A stretch of 64,000 bases of DNA, taken from Brevibacterium sp. CS2 (GTDB taxonomy: Bacteria > Actinomycetota > Actinomycetes > Actinomycetales > Brevibacteriaceae). Every line of letters starts with the position of its first letter. The first letter of the stretch is position 1. The translations under genes and the position numbers were made by a program. The stretch spans positions 2,604,001 through 2,668,000 of the forward strand of contig NZ_CP040020.1 in the NCBI RefSeq assembly GCF_005280295.1, written 5' to 3'. This document shows, piece by piece, positions 1-6,602 of this stretch. The notes beneath the pieces are model-generated. The model made no database searches. It saw nothing but the letters and a program-made list of their open reading frames with translations, and had not been told where the DNA came from.

Positions 1-1246
1 GCGCACCGAGGCCGGAGCAGGGCACGTCGACGAGGACGCGGGTGAACTGCTCGGCGTGGTCGGTGCCGAACTCGCGCCCGTCGGCGGCGAACACCTCGAC
101 GACCTCGGACAGTGCCCGGGTCGAGTCCTCGACGAGGTCGGCCCGGTGGTCGGAGGTGTCGACGGCGATGACACGATCACCGGTGCCCGCGGCGACCGCG
201 CCGAGCACGGCGGTCTTGCCGCCGGGTCCGGCGCACAGGTCGAGCCACGCCCCGGCGGGCGCCTCGGGCCGGGTGAGTGCGAGGGCGACGAGCTGGGAGC
301 CTTCGTCCTGCACCCGGGCGGTGCCCTCGCGCACCTCGGGCACGTCGAGCGGGGCGCCGTGGTCGAGGTGGACGCCGAGGGGCGAGAGCGGGGTCGGGGT
401 GCCGACCCGGTCGGCGACGTCGGCGCGGTCGGCGAGGCCGGGCAGGACGCTCAGGCAGACCTTGGCCGGGGCGTTGTCGGCATCGAGCACCGCGCGCAGC
501 TCACCGGCGTCGCGGCCGTGGGCGACGAGCGCCTGGCGCAGGGCGCGGATGATCCAGGCCGGGTGGGAGGTCTCGATCTCGAGCTCCCGGGTGGGATCGA
601 CGTCCGCGGTGACGGTGTCGAGCCATTCCTCGCGGGTGCGCTCGGAGATGCGCCGGAGGACGGCGTTGACGAATCCGCCGGCCCGGGCGTCGTGGTGGGC
701 CTTGACGACGCCGACGGTCTCGGACACCGCGGCGTGGTCGGCGACGCGCATATTCAGCAGCTGGTGGGCGCCCATCCGCATCGCGGCGCGCACGGGCGGG
801 TCGATGTCGGCGGCGGGGCGGCCCGCGGCGACGGTGATGATCGCGTCGTAGAGTCCGATGCCGCGCAGCGTGCCGTAGGTCAGCTCGGTGGCGAGGGCAG
901 CGTCGGGGCCGGTGAGGCGGGTGCGGGCGAGCTTGCCGGGCAGCAGGAGGTTGGCGTAGGCATCCTCGAGCTCGACGTCGCGCAGCACCTCCCAGGCCAG
1001 GGTCCGCGGGAGGTCGGCGCGCGGCGGGCGCGGCTGACGGGGCCCCCGACGGTCGTGGTCGCGGGGCCCTGAGCCCCGGCGGTCGTGGTGGTGGGGGCCT
1101 GAGTCACGAGGGCCGGAGGTGCGGCGGTCGTGGCGCGGCCGATCATCGCCCTGCCTGTCACGGGGCTGCCGGTCGTCTCGCTGCCGGTCGCGGGGCTGAC
1201 GGTCGTGGTGCTGCCGGTCGTGGTTCTTGGATTCGTCCGATGTCAC
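1..1246 (-). CDS. rsmB: 16S rRNA (cytosine-967-C5)-methyltransferase RsmB, 3' end beyond window
   Basis: This is an RsmB/Sun-type SAM-dependent methyltransferase that modifies a cytosine of 16S rRNA. About 415 codons are visible. From around residue 60 a NusB-like RNA-binding domain is followed by the Rossmann domain, with a SAM motif reading DLCAGPGGKT and, at the window edge, the motif IV stretch DVPCSGLG. The second catalytic cysteine motif lies outside the window. I chose the GTG at 1246 because it makes a 4-base GTGA overlap with the fmt stop, the coupling used throughout this window. Residues of roughly 6-60 are an unusual Arg/Asp/His/Gln-rich repeat (DRQPR-like units) placed before the conserved domain; it is probably disordered. 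Confidence 0.93.
   Translation of the reverse strand, partial: MTSDESKNHDRQHHDRQPRDRQRDDRQPRDRQGDDRPRHDRRTSGPRDSGPHHHDRRGSGPRDHDRRGPRQPRPPRADLPRTLAWEVLRDVELEDAYANLLLPGKLARTRLTGPDAALATELTYGTLRGIGLYDAIITVAAGRPAADIDPPVRAAMRMGAHQLLNMRVADHAAVSETVGVVKAHHDARAGGFVNAVLRRISERTREEWLDTVTADVDPTRELEIETSHPAWIIRALRQALVAHGRDAGELRAVLDADNAPAKVCLSVLPGLADRADVADRVGTPTPLSPLGVHLDHGAPLDVPEVREGTARVQDEGSQLVALALTRPEAPAGAWLDLCAGPGGKTAVLGAVAAGTGDRVIAVDTSDHRADLVEDSTRALSEVVEVFAADGREFGTDHAEQFTRVLVDVPCSGLGA
1067..1231 (-). repeat. Low-complexity Arg/Asp/Gln repeat in the rsmB N-terminus
   Basis: Short imperfect units of about 15 bases encode DRQPR, DRQHH and DRQRD-like peptides, followed by a His/Asp/Arg/Gly-rich stretch. 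They precede the conserved RsmB domain and look like a slippage-expanded, disordered extension. Confidence 0.7.
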
Positions 1247-2307
1247 GGGGTCTCCTCGAGGTCGAAGTCGATGTCGCCGTGGCCGCGATGGAAGTCGAGC
1301 GCGGACATGCGGGGCTTGCCGAAGGGCTGGATCCCGGTGACGGACACGGCGCCGTCGCCGGTGCCGATGACGACGGCGTCCCCGCGCCGGGTCAGCCGGC
1401 CGGGCGGGAGGTCAGCCGAGGGGCCTGCCGGAGCCCCCGGCCGAGGATCCGTCCGGGGATCTGTCGGAGGTTCGGTCTGAGGGTCCGTCGGAGAGCCCGT
1501 CTGGGGGTCCGTCGGAGGCGCAGTCCGGGGGTCCGTGGGGGCGGTGTGATCGGAGCTGCCGCTGCGGTGGACCCGGACGCCGAAGAGCTTGGTCCGCTTC
1601 CCATCGATGAGAGCCCAGGCGCCGGGCTGCGGGGTGACTCCGCGGGCGCGGGCGGACACCTCGGGCGCGGAGGCGCGGAAGTCGAGGCGCGCCTCGTCCG
1701 GGGTGATCTTGTCCGCGTGGGAGGACTCCCCCGCCTGCGGCCGGTAGTCCGCGGTGCCGGCGGCGACGGCGTCGAGCGCGGCGACGAGCACGGGTGCACC
1801 GCGCTCGGCGTAGTCGTCGAGGACAGCACCGGCGTCGGCCTCCGGGAGCTCGAAGGCGGCCTGGGCGACGACGTCTCCGGTGTCCATGCCGGTGTCGATC
1901 CGGAACACGGTGACACCGGAGCCGGTCTGCCGGGCCATGATCGCGCGCTGCACGGGTGCCGCACCCCGCCAGGCCGGGAGCAGGGAGAAGTGGAGGTTGA
2001 ACCAGCCGTGGGCGGCCGCGGCGAGGGCGCGTGGGCCGGCGATCGCGCCGTAGGCGACCACGGCGACGGCGTCCGGGGCGAGGGATTCGATCTCGGTGAG
2101 GATGTCGCCGCGCAGCCGGTCGGCCTCGAGGACCGGGATCCCGGCGGCCTGCGCGCGGACCTTGACCGGGCTGGGGGTGAGAACGCGCTTGCGGCCGACA
2201 GGCGCATCGGGCCGAGTGAGCACGGCGACGACCTCGTGCTCGGAGGCGAGCAGCGCCTCGAGGGAGGGCACGGCGACGTGGGGGGTTCCGGCGAAGATCA
2301 GTCTCAC
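1243..2307 (-). CDS. fmt: Methionyl-tRNA formyltransferase
   Basis: Fmt formylates the amino group of Met-tRNA(fMet) using 10-formyl-tetrahydrofolate, giving the initiator tRNA. The N-terminal formyltransferase domain has the catalytic Asn104 and His106 (NLHFSLLPAWRG) and Asp145 (DTGMDTGDV); the C-terminal OB-like domain follows. The start is GTG at 2307, where the protein reads VRLIFAGTPHVAVPS; longer upstream frames lack conservation. At 354 residues it exceeds the usual 310 or so because residues about 254-302 are a Pro/Thr/Asp repeat inside the C-terminal domain. It is translationally coupled to rsmB downstream. A TAGACT box 8 bases before the start suggests a leaderless transcript. Confidence 0.95.
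   Translation of the reverse strand: MRLIFAGTPHVAVPSLEALLASEHEVVAVLTRPDAPVGRKRVLTPSPVKVRAQAAGIPVLEADRLRGDILTEIESLAPDAVAVVAYGAIAGPRALAAAAHGWFNLHFSLLPAWRGAAPVQRAIMARQTGSGVTVFRIDTGMDTGDVVAQAAFELPEADAGAVLDDYAERGAPVLVAALDAVAAGTADYRPQAGESSHADKITPDEARLDFRASAPEVSARARGVTPQPGAWALIDGKRTKLFGVRVHRSGSSDHTAPTDPRTAPPTDPQTGSPTDPQTEPPTDPRTDPRPGAPAGPSADLPPGRLTRRGDAVVIGTGDGAVSVTGIQPFGKPRMSALDFHRGHGDIDFDLEETP
1402..1548 (-). repeat. 24-bp tandem repeat and Pro-rich insert within fmt
   Basis: Four imperfect 8-residue units of the TDPRTAPP / TDPQTGSP / TDPQTEPP type, followed by a Pro/Ala-rich tail, interrupt the C-terminal domain of Fmt between strands that are normally close together. Confidence 0.75.
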
Positions 2308-2315
2308 GAGGATCC

Positions 2316-2321
2316 AGTCTA
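2316..2321 (-). promoter_or_regulatory. Candidate -10 box of fmt (leaderless)
   Basis: The minus-strand sequence TAGACT ends 8 bases before the fmt GTG, so transcription would begin at or next to the start codon. No clear -35 hexamer and only a weak Shine-Dalgarno sequence are visible. Confidence 0.5.
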
Positions 2322-2361
2322 CGGCGCGGGGCGTGCGCGCCGGTACGGCAGTGCGATCGAG

Positions 2362-2389
2362 GTGCACCGGGGTGGGTCCGCCCGGTCAC
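2362..2389 (-). terminator. Hairpin downstream of the M23 peptidase gene
   Basis: ACCGGG and CCCGGT arms separated by 9 bases, extended by outer GTG/CAC, lie 8 bases past the stop of the M23-like gene. There is no U tract, as is common in high-GC genomes. Confidence 0.45.
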
Positions 2390-2396
2390 GACTGCG

Positions 2397-3029
2397 TCAT
2401 CCGACTCCGTGCGCCAGCGGGACGTCGACGATCTCGCGGTTCCGCGGCAGGGATCCCCGGAAGGTCATCGGCACCGCGTTCGCGCCCTCGATGTGCGTGC
2501 CGTCGATCGCCTGGATGTGCAGATGGGGTTCAGTGCTGTTGCCCGAGTTCCCGCACCGGCCGATGAGCTCGCCGGCGCGCACGTGCTGCCCCGTCCGGAC
2601 AGCAGCACTCCCCAGCTGCAGATGGCAGAGAGCGACGACGATGCCCCCGCGTTCGATGAACACGTGGTTCCCCGCAAGTGCCGTCCACCCCGCCGCGACT
2701 CGACGTGGCTGGGTCAGCGCATAGCCGATCGACGGCAGGCCGCGGTGAGCCCGATGGTCGGGCTCCGCATCATGCACCGCGACCACAGCACCATCGGCAG
2801 GGGCGAGGATCGGCCGACCGAAACCCGGGAAGCGCTCCGGGGGCTCCGGTCGGACGAGCCCGCTGAACGTGATCGGAGCAGTGCGCGAATCCTCCCCGAC
2901 CGGCACGAAATCGATCGCATGCGATGTGGCGAACCGATGGGTGCCATGGCTGGGAATCCTGTCGGCCGGGCTGTTCTGGACGAGCCAGCGGCCGGAGAAC
3001 GGATAGTCGAGATCGATGCCGGATGACAT
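2397..3029 (-). CDS. M23-family (LytM-like) peptidase domain protein
   Basis: The 210-residue product resembles the M23 metallopeptidase fold, whose members mostly cut peptidoglycan cross-bridges. Visible candidate zinc ligands are His37 and Asp40 (SHAIDF), His136 and the His169-Leu-His171 pair (EPHLHIQ). The Gly-rich core ILAPADGAVVAVHD and ERGGIVVALCHLQLG fits the M23 beta-sheet. There is no signal peptide or membrane helix, so it may be cytoplasmic or its export route is not obvious. The ATG at 3029 is preceded by a good AGGGAG site; extending upstream adds only unconserved repeat-like sequence. The gene sits between fmt and priA with an HNH gene, in what is otherwise a conserved housekeeping block. 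Confidence 0.75.
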   Translation of the reverse strand: MSSGIDLDYPFSGRWLVQNSPADRIPSHGTHRFATSHAIDFVPVGEDSRTAPITFSGLVRPEPPERFPGFGRPILAPADGAVVAVHDAEPDHRAHRGLPSIGYALTQPRRVAAGWTALAGNHVFIERGGIVVALCHLQLGSAAVRTGQHVRAGELIGRCGNSGNSTEPHLHIQAIDGTHIEGANAVPMTFRGSLPRNREIVDVPLAHGVG

Positions 3030-3324
3030 ACAGGACTCCCTTTCGTGCGCCGCGACCGCTCCACATGCGTCGATAGATCCACGTGAGCCAATCGGCGCAC
3101 GCGCGTTGACAGAGCCACGTTCGTCGACTGATCTGCTTGCATCCACAGCGGCGATCGTCTGCGGGGCCTCGGGAGTCGCACTGGGACAAGCCCTCACTCG
3201 ATTCTCTCACGTCGGAGCTCCGGTTCCAGGGGATCAGGCACTGGAAAGTGTCGTCGCCCGGTCCATCCCGGAAGAGCGGCGGTGATCCGAGGGCGCTGTC
3301 CCCAGAAGAGCACTGTCTTTGGAG
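3030..3324. other. Intergenic region between M23 and HNH genes
   Basis: No convincing gene on either strand. The M23 ribosome binding site is at its left end. The remainder contains loosely repeated words such as GTCGATAGATCCACG and GTTGACAGAGCCACG, but no clear promoter. Confidence 0.5.
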
Positions 3325-3425
3325 GGGCGGTGGCTCTCACAAGGGCTGCGGGTCACTGATGGGCTGCGGGCCTCACATGGGCGGTGGCTCTCATAAGATC
3401 GGCGGGTCTCAGAAGGGCGGCGGGT
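3325..3425. repeat. 18-bp imperfect tandem repeat, about 5.5 units
   Basis: Units start at 3325, 3343, 3361, 3379, 3397 and 3415 (the last partial), with consensus GGGCGGYGGSTCTCAYAA. On the minus strand the repeat continues in the HNH reading frame and most units contain an in-frame TGA; the first TGA reached ends the HNH gene at 3409-3411. Confidence 0.85.
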
Positions 3426-5787
3426 CGTCGTCGGCGTGCCACCAGGGGTCGCTGCCACCGGCGGGAGGACCGGTCGATGCCTCGGTCGCACTCCCGGTGT
3501 CGGTATCGTTTGCGAGTCGCTCGACCGCCGGCGTTCTCATCACCGATCCCCCAGCGGACCGATCTGCACTGGCCGATCGTCCGGTGACTGACCCTCCGGA
3601 GACCGACACACCCAGGACAGTCGCTCCGGAACCGGTCTCCGCGTGCGCTGCGCCACTGTTCCTGCGGTCGGGCTGGCAGTCTGTCGCAACGCCGGTGTGC
3701 GCGAAGCGATCGCTCTTCCTGCTGTTCGCAGTTGTGCTGTCGACGGACGCGGCGGGTTGCGGCCGGGTGGAATCCGGCCGGGGGTCGGCCGACTCGGTGT
3801 CATCGATATCAGACTGGGGCGCCTTCTCCCAGCACTCCCAGGGATCGATGACGACAGAAGCACGAGAGCTGCGCGACGCGGTGCCGTCCGGTTCGCGGTC
3901 CGGCGGGCCGTCATCAGGGTCACGCGGGGGTCCGCCATCGGGACGATCCGGTGGGTCGTCATCGGGGTCGTCCGGTGTTCCGGTGCTCGGGCCGTCGGGT
4001 GGCCTCTCTTGGGATGTGCTCCGTGGCGGGTCGGGGTCGTCGGAGTCGGTCAGGCCGAGGAGGCGGCGGGTGAGGCGCGCAGCCTCGCGATCGGCGGGCC
4101 TGTCGGCCGGTGTGGTGGTGTGGGTGATGCCGTGGGCGAATTGCCAGCAGATGAGTCCGTCGGTGGTGCGGTGCAGGCGCAGGGTCCGCTCGGTCTTCAT
4201 CTGGTGGTGCTGCTTGCACAGGGGGTGGAGGTTGTCGAAGTCCGTCCGCCCGCCACGAGCAGGAGCGGCGTGGTCGAAGGGGGTGATGTGGTCGGCTTCG
4301 CTGGTCTCGGCTCGCCGCGTGCAGCCCGGGGCGGTGCACCAGGCCCAGGTCTGGTTCAGCGTGGTGCGCATTCCGGCCGGCAGCGTGTAGGACTGTGCGA
4401 TCTCGGGGCAGATGGCGCCGGTGGTGGGGTCGGTGAGGATGCGGGTGAATTTCTCCGACCCGGCGGCGAGTCTGCGGGCGAGGTCGGCGGGGATGGGGGT
4501 GCCGTCGGACCAGGTGCCGGGCAGTGTGGCGTGTCCGGTGAGGGTGAGGAAGGGAACGGTGATGACGACGGTGGCCTGTCTGCGCAGCCAGTCCTGATTC
4601 GACGGACACGTCACCGTGACATGTTGCCGCACGCGCCCGTCCGGGCCTGCTTCACCTGCATCGGTATCACCGGTGGAGGGGAAGAGTCCTGGATTCGGAT
4701 CTGCGGTACTCCCCTCAGCAGTGAACGCGCCTGCGTCCTGACTACTGCCGCCGTCACCGCCGCCGCCCTCCTCGGAGGCGGTGGTGGTGGTGTTGGGGGT
4801 GGTGATCTCGATGTCGGTGCTCGGGGCGGTGGCGGTGAGGAGGTCGAACATCAGCTGCGGGATGGTGCGATCGTCCTCAATCTGCGCCCCGGCCGGCAGC
4901 TGCTCACCGAACGTCGAGGCGTGGGCGGCCCGGATCGCGCGGGCGGTGGCCTCGAGGCGGCGGTGCAGGGCGTGCAGGGGCTCGAGGGGACCGGTGAGGA
5001 GTAGACGTCCTTCCCGGGCATCGCTGCGCCAGAAATCGACCCGCCGGTTCTCCCGCACCTGTTCTTCCTGTTCCTCGTCATCGGTGAGCATCCGGATGAG
5101 CTCGGTGACCGCCCGGCAATAGGCTTCCCACGACAGATCGGGACGCAGTGCGGTGATCCCCGCATCGAGCGCTGCGAGTTTCTCATGCCCGAGTCGGTGA
5201 GCGCGGCGGGCGGCGTACTGCAGGCGCTCGTAGCGCAGGATTCCGGTGGTGGCGCGGTCGTGGCAGGCCCGCAGGCTGAACGTCGCGATGAGTGCTTCGC
5301 GGGCGGCGGTGTAGGCGCGTGTGATGGTGGTGTCGAGGACCGCGGCGAGACAGGTGAGGTGTTCGCCGGTGACGCGTTCGAGCACCCAGTGGGCGAGCGA
5401 CCCATCGGCAGGCAGGCCGTAGCGGTCCCGCCCGCACCCCGGGCAGCCGGCGGCAGAGCTGGCAGTGCCGGTGGGCGCGGAACAGGGCACGGATTCTGCG
5501 ATGCCGGTTGCAGAGTCCGCGGCGGCGGGAGAATCGGGAGACGAAACCACGGGCCCGGCCGTTCCCGCGCAGGTGGTGCAGTCGGGGGCGGGGGTGAGGT
5601 CGAGGCATTCCTCGACGATGGTCTCGGCGATGAGCTGCATCCGGGCGAGCATCACCCGATCATGGGCGGCCACCGAGTCCCGCAGCCGCAGGAGAGCAGG
5701 CCGCTCACTGAAGGGGTGACCGGCAGGGTCGCGGGGATCGGAGTCGCCGGGGTCGGTGCTGTCGGGGTGGACGGTGGGTGCGGTCAT
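3409..5787 (-). CDS. DUF222 / HNH endonuclease domain protein (13E12-repeat type)
   Basis: A 792-residue protein of the actinobacterial DUF222-HNH family, whose cellular role is not established. An N-terminal helical DUF222 region (about residues 30-330) is followed by a compact HNH domain near residues 470-530, with WCTAPGCTRR, the ADHITPFDH core and NLHPLCKQHHQMK. Paired cysteines suggest a structural zinc. After the HNH the last 200 residues are low complexity, rich in Asp/Pro and Ser/Thr, and end at the 18-bp repeat. The ATG at 5787 follows a GGGAGG site. It is longer than usual family members because of this tail. Family genes are often multicopy; a decayed relative lies at 60.4-62.6 kb. 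Confidence 0.88.
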   Translation of the reverse strand: MTAPTVHPDSTDPGDSDPRDPAGHPFSERPALLRLRDSVAAHDRVMLARMQLIAETIVEECLDLTPAPDCTTCAGTAGPVVSSPDSPAAADSATGIAESVPCSAPTGTASSAAGCPGCGRDRYGLPADGSLAHWVLERVTGEHLTCLAAVLDTTITRAYTAAREALIATFSLRACHDRATTGILRYERLQYAARRAHRLGHEKLAALDAGITALRPDLSWEAYCRAVTELIRMLTDDEEQEEQVRENRRVDFWRSDAREGRLLLTGPLEPLHALHRRLEATARAIRAAHASTFGEQLPAGAQIEDDRTIPQLMFDLLTATAPSTDIEITTPNTTTTASEEGGGGDGGSSQDAGAFTAEGSTADPNPGLFPSTGDTDAGEAGPDGRVRQHVTVTCPSNQDWLRRQATVVITVPFLTLTGHATLPGTWSDGTPIPADLARRLAAGSEKFTRILTDPTTGAICPEIAQSYTLPAGMRTTLNQTWAWCTAPGCTRRAETSEADHITPFDHAAPARGGRTDFDNLHPLCKQHHQMKTERTLRLHRTTDGLICWQFAHGITHTTTPADRPADREAARLTRRLLGLTDSDDPDPPRSTSQERPPDGPSTGTPDDPDDDPPDRPDGGPPRDPDDGPPDREPDGTASRSSRASVVIDPWECWEKAPQSDIDDTESADPRPDSTRPQPAASVDSTTANSRKSDRFAHTGVATDCQPDRRNSGAAHAETGSGATVLGVSVSGGSVTGRSASADRSAGGSVMRTPAVERLANDTDTGSATEASTGPPAGGSDPWWHADDDPPPF

Positions 5788-5943
5788 CGGAGGTCACCTC
5801 CCTCGGGGACGGGTGTCGGGAATCGATCGGGGAACGGGTACGGAACAGTGGATACTGGGGTTTGGTCGGGTGTGCTGTGCGAGTGGTTCCAGGCTATCGG
5901 GACCCACGGACACAGAATGGGCTGAAAGCGTCGAAAAGCCGTG

Positions 5944-5952
5944 TTATCCACA
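5944..5952 (+). promoter_or_regulatory. Perfect DnaA-box sequence
   Basis: TTATCCACA matches the DnaA consensus exactly and is followed by a short AT-rich tract. Only one such box was found here, so it is not evidence of an origin. Confidence 0.35.
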
Positions 5953-6121
5953 GGGTGTTCGATATTAATCTGAATATTCTTTCGCCAGCATCATCGATTG
6001 TGGAAACCCATTCCACTCTGCGCAGGGACGCCGCTAGAAATGAAGGGTCAGATTGCGAGGCGAGCAATCCGACAGCCACAGATGGACCCTGCCGGATCCG
6101 ACCGCACGGATCGGCTCCATG

Positions 6122-6168
6122 ACACAGCCCCGGACGACTCCCCCGATACGAGGACAGCTCTGCCCGGT
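6122..6168. repeat. Direct repeat, copy 1
   Basis: Begins ACACAGCCCCGGACGACTCC and is about 80% identical over 47 bases to the copy at 6304-6350, 182 bases away. Confidence 0.6.
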
Positions 6169-6303
6169 TCACGGCGCCCCCGGCACCACGACAGCCCGAC
6201 CCAGCGCGCGAGCCCCATGACTGGAGATATCCAGAGAACGTACGCGACTCCCCGGCTTCCCGAAACCGCGAGCAACTGCGGGCAATATCTCCGGTCGGCC
6301 CAA

Positions 6304-6350
6304 ACACAGCCCCGGACAACTCCCCCGACCTGAGGACACCTCGGTCCGGC
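6304..6350. repeat. Direct repeat, copy 2
   Basis: Begins ACACAGCCCCGGACAACTCC; partner of the repeat at 6122-6168. Together they suggest an old duplication in non-coding DNA. Confidence 0.6.
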
Positions 6351-6462
6351 GCATGGTTCCCGGGCCTCACGGTTCCCCGACTCGTCACCCGGCCGAGACC
6401 GCCGAGCGGCACAGGCACCGGCAGGCGCATTCAGTCAGTCTCCCCACCCGGTGACTCAAGAC

Positions 6463-6600
6463 AGCGCCTCACGGTGACGCTCGAAGATGGCGACTCGAGC
6501 GGGCGCCTCAAGGTGGCAGTTCGAACTGGCAGCTCGAACCGGCGACTCGAGCCGCCGCGCCTCAAGCCGCCGCACCTCGGACCCAGCGCGCCTGCCCCGC
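6463..6600. repeat. Degenerate short tandem repeat array before the priA 3' end
   Basis: Units of about 12-13 bases built around GGCGACTCGAGC, TGGCAGTTCGAAC and GCGCCTCAAG recur through the interval. The boundaries are vague, and the array lies directly past the priA stop codon. Confidence 0.5.
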
Positions 6601-6602
6601 GC

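Larger units (their letters stand above)
5788..6602. other. 815-bp apparently non-coding region
   Basis: No open frame here shows protein-like composition. The left part contains an AT-richer patch at about 5960-6000 next to a perfect DnaA-box word at 5944. The middle holds a direct repeat pair (6122 and 6304), and the right end a degenerate short repeat array (6463-6600). Upstream signals for the HNH gene should lie near the left edge, but I see no clear promoter. Confidence 0.55.

Noticed and set aside
3137..4390. Long plus-strand open frame opposite the HNH gene
   Set aside because: It is antisense to a recognisable protein and consists of Gly/Ser/Arg repeats caused by the opposite-strand repeat.
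5944..5952. Possible replication origin because of a perfect DnaA box with an AT-rich neighbour
   Set aside because: Only one exact box was found, dnaA and dnaN are not nearby, and the surrounding genes are not those of an origin.
5894..6430. Long minus-strand open frame in the 5.8-6.6 kb gap
   Set aside because: The translation has no domain-like features, it lacks a clear ribosome binding site, and it overlaps direct repeats; such frames arise easily at this G+C.
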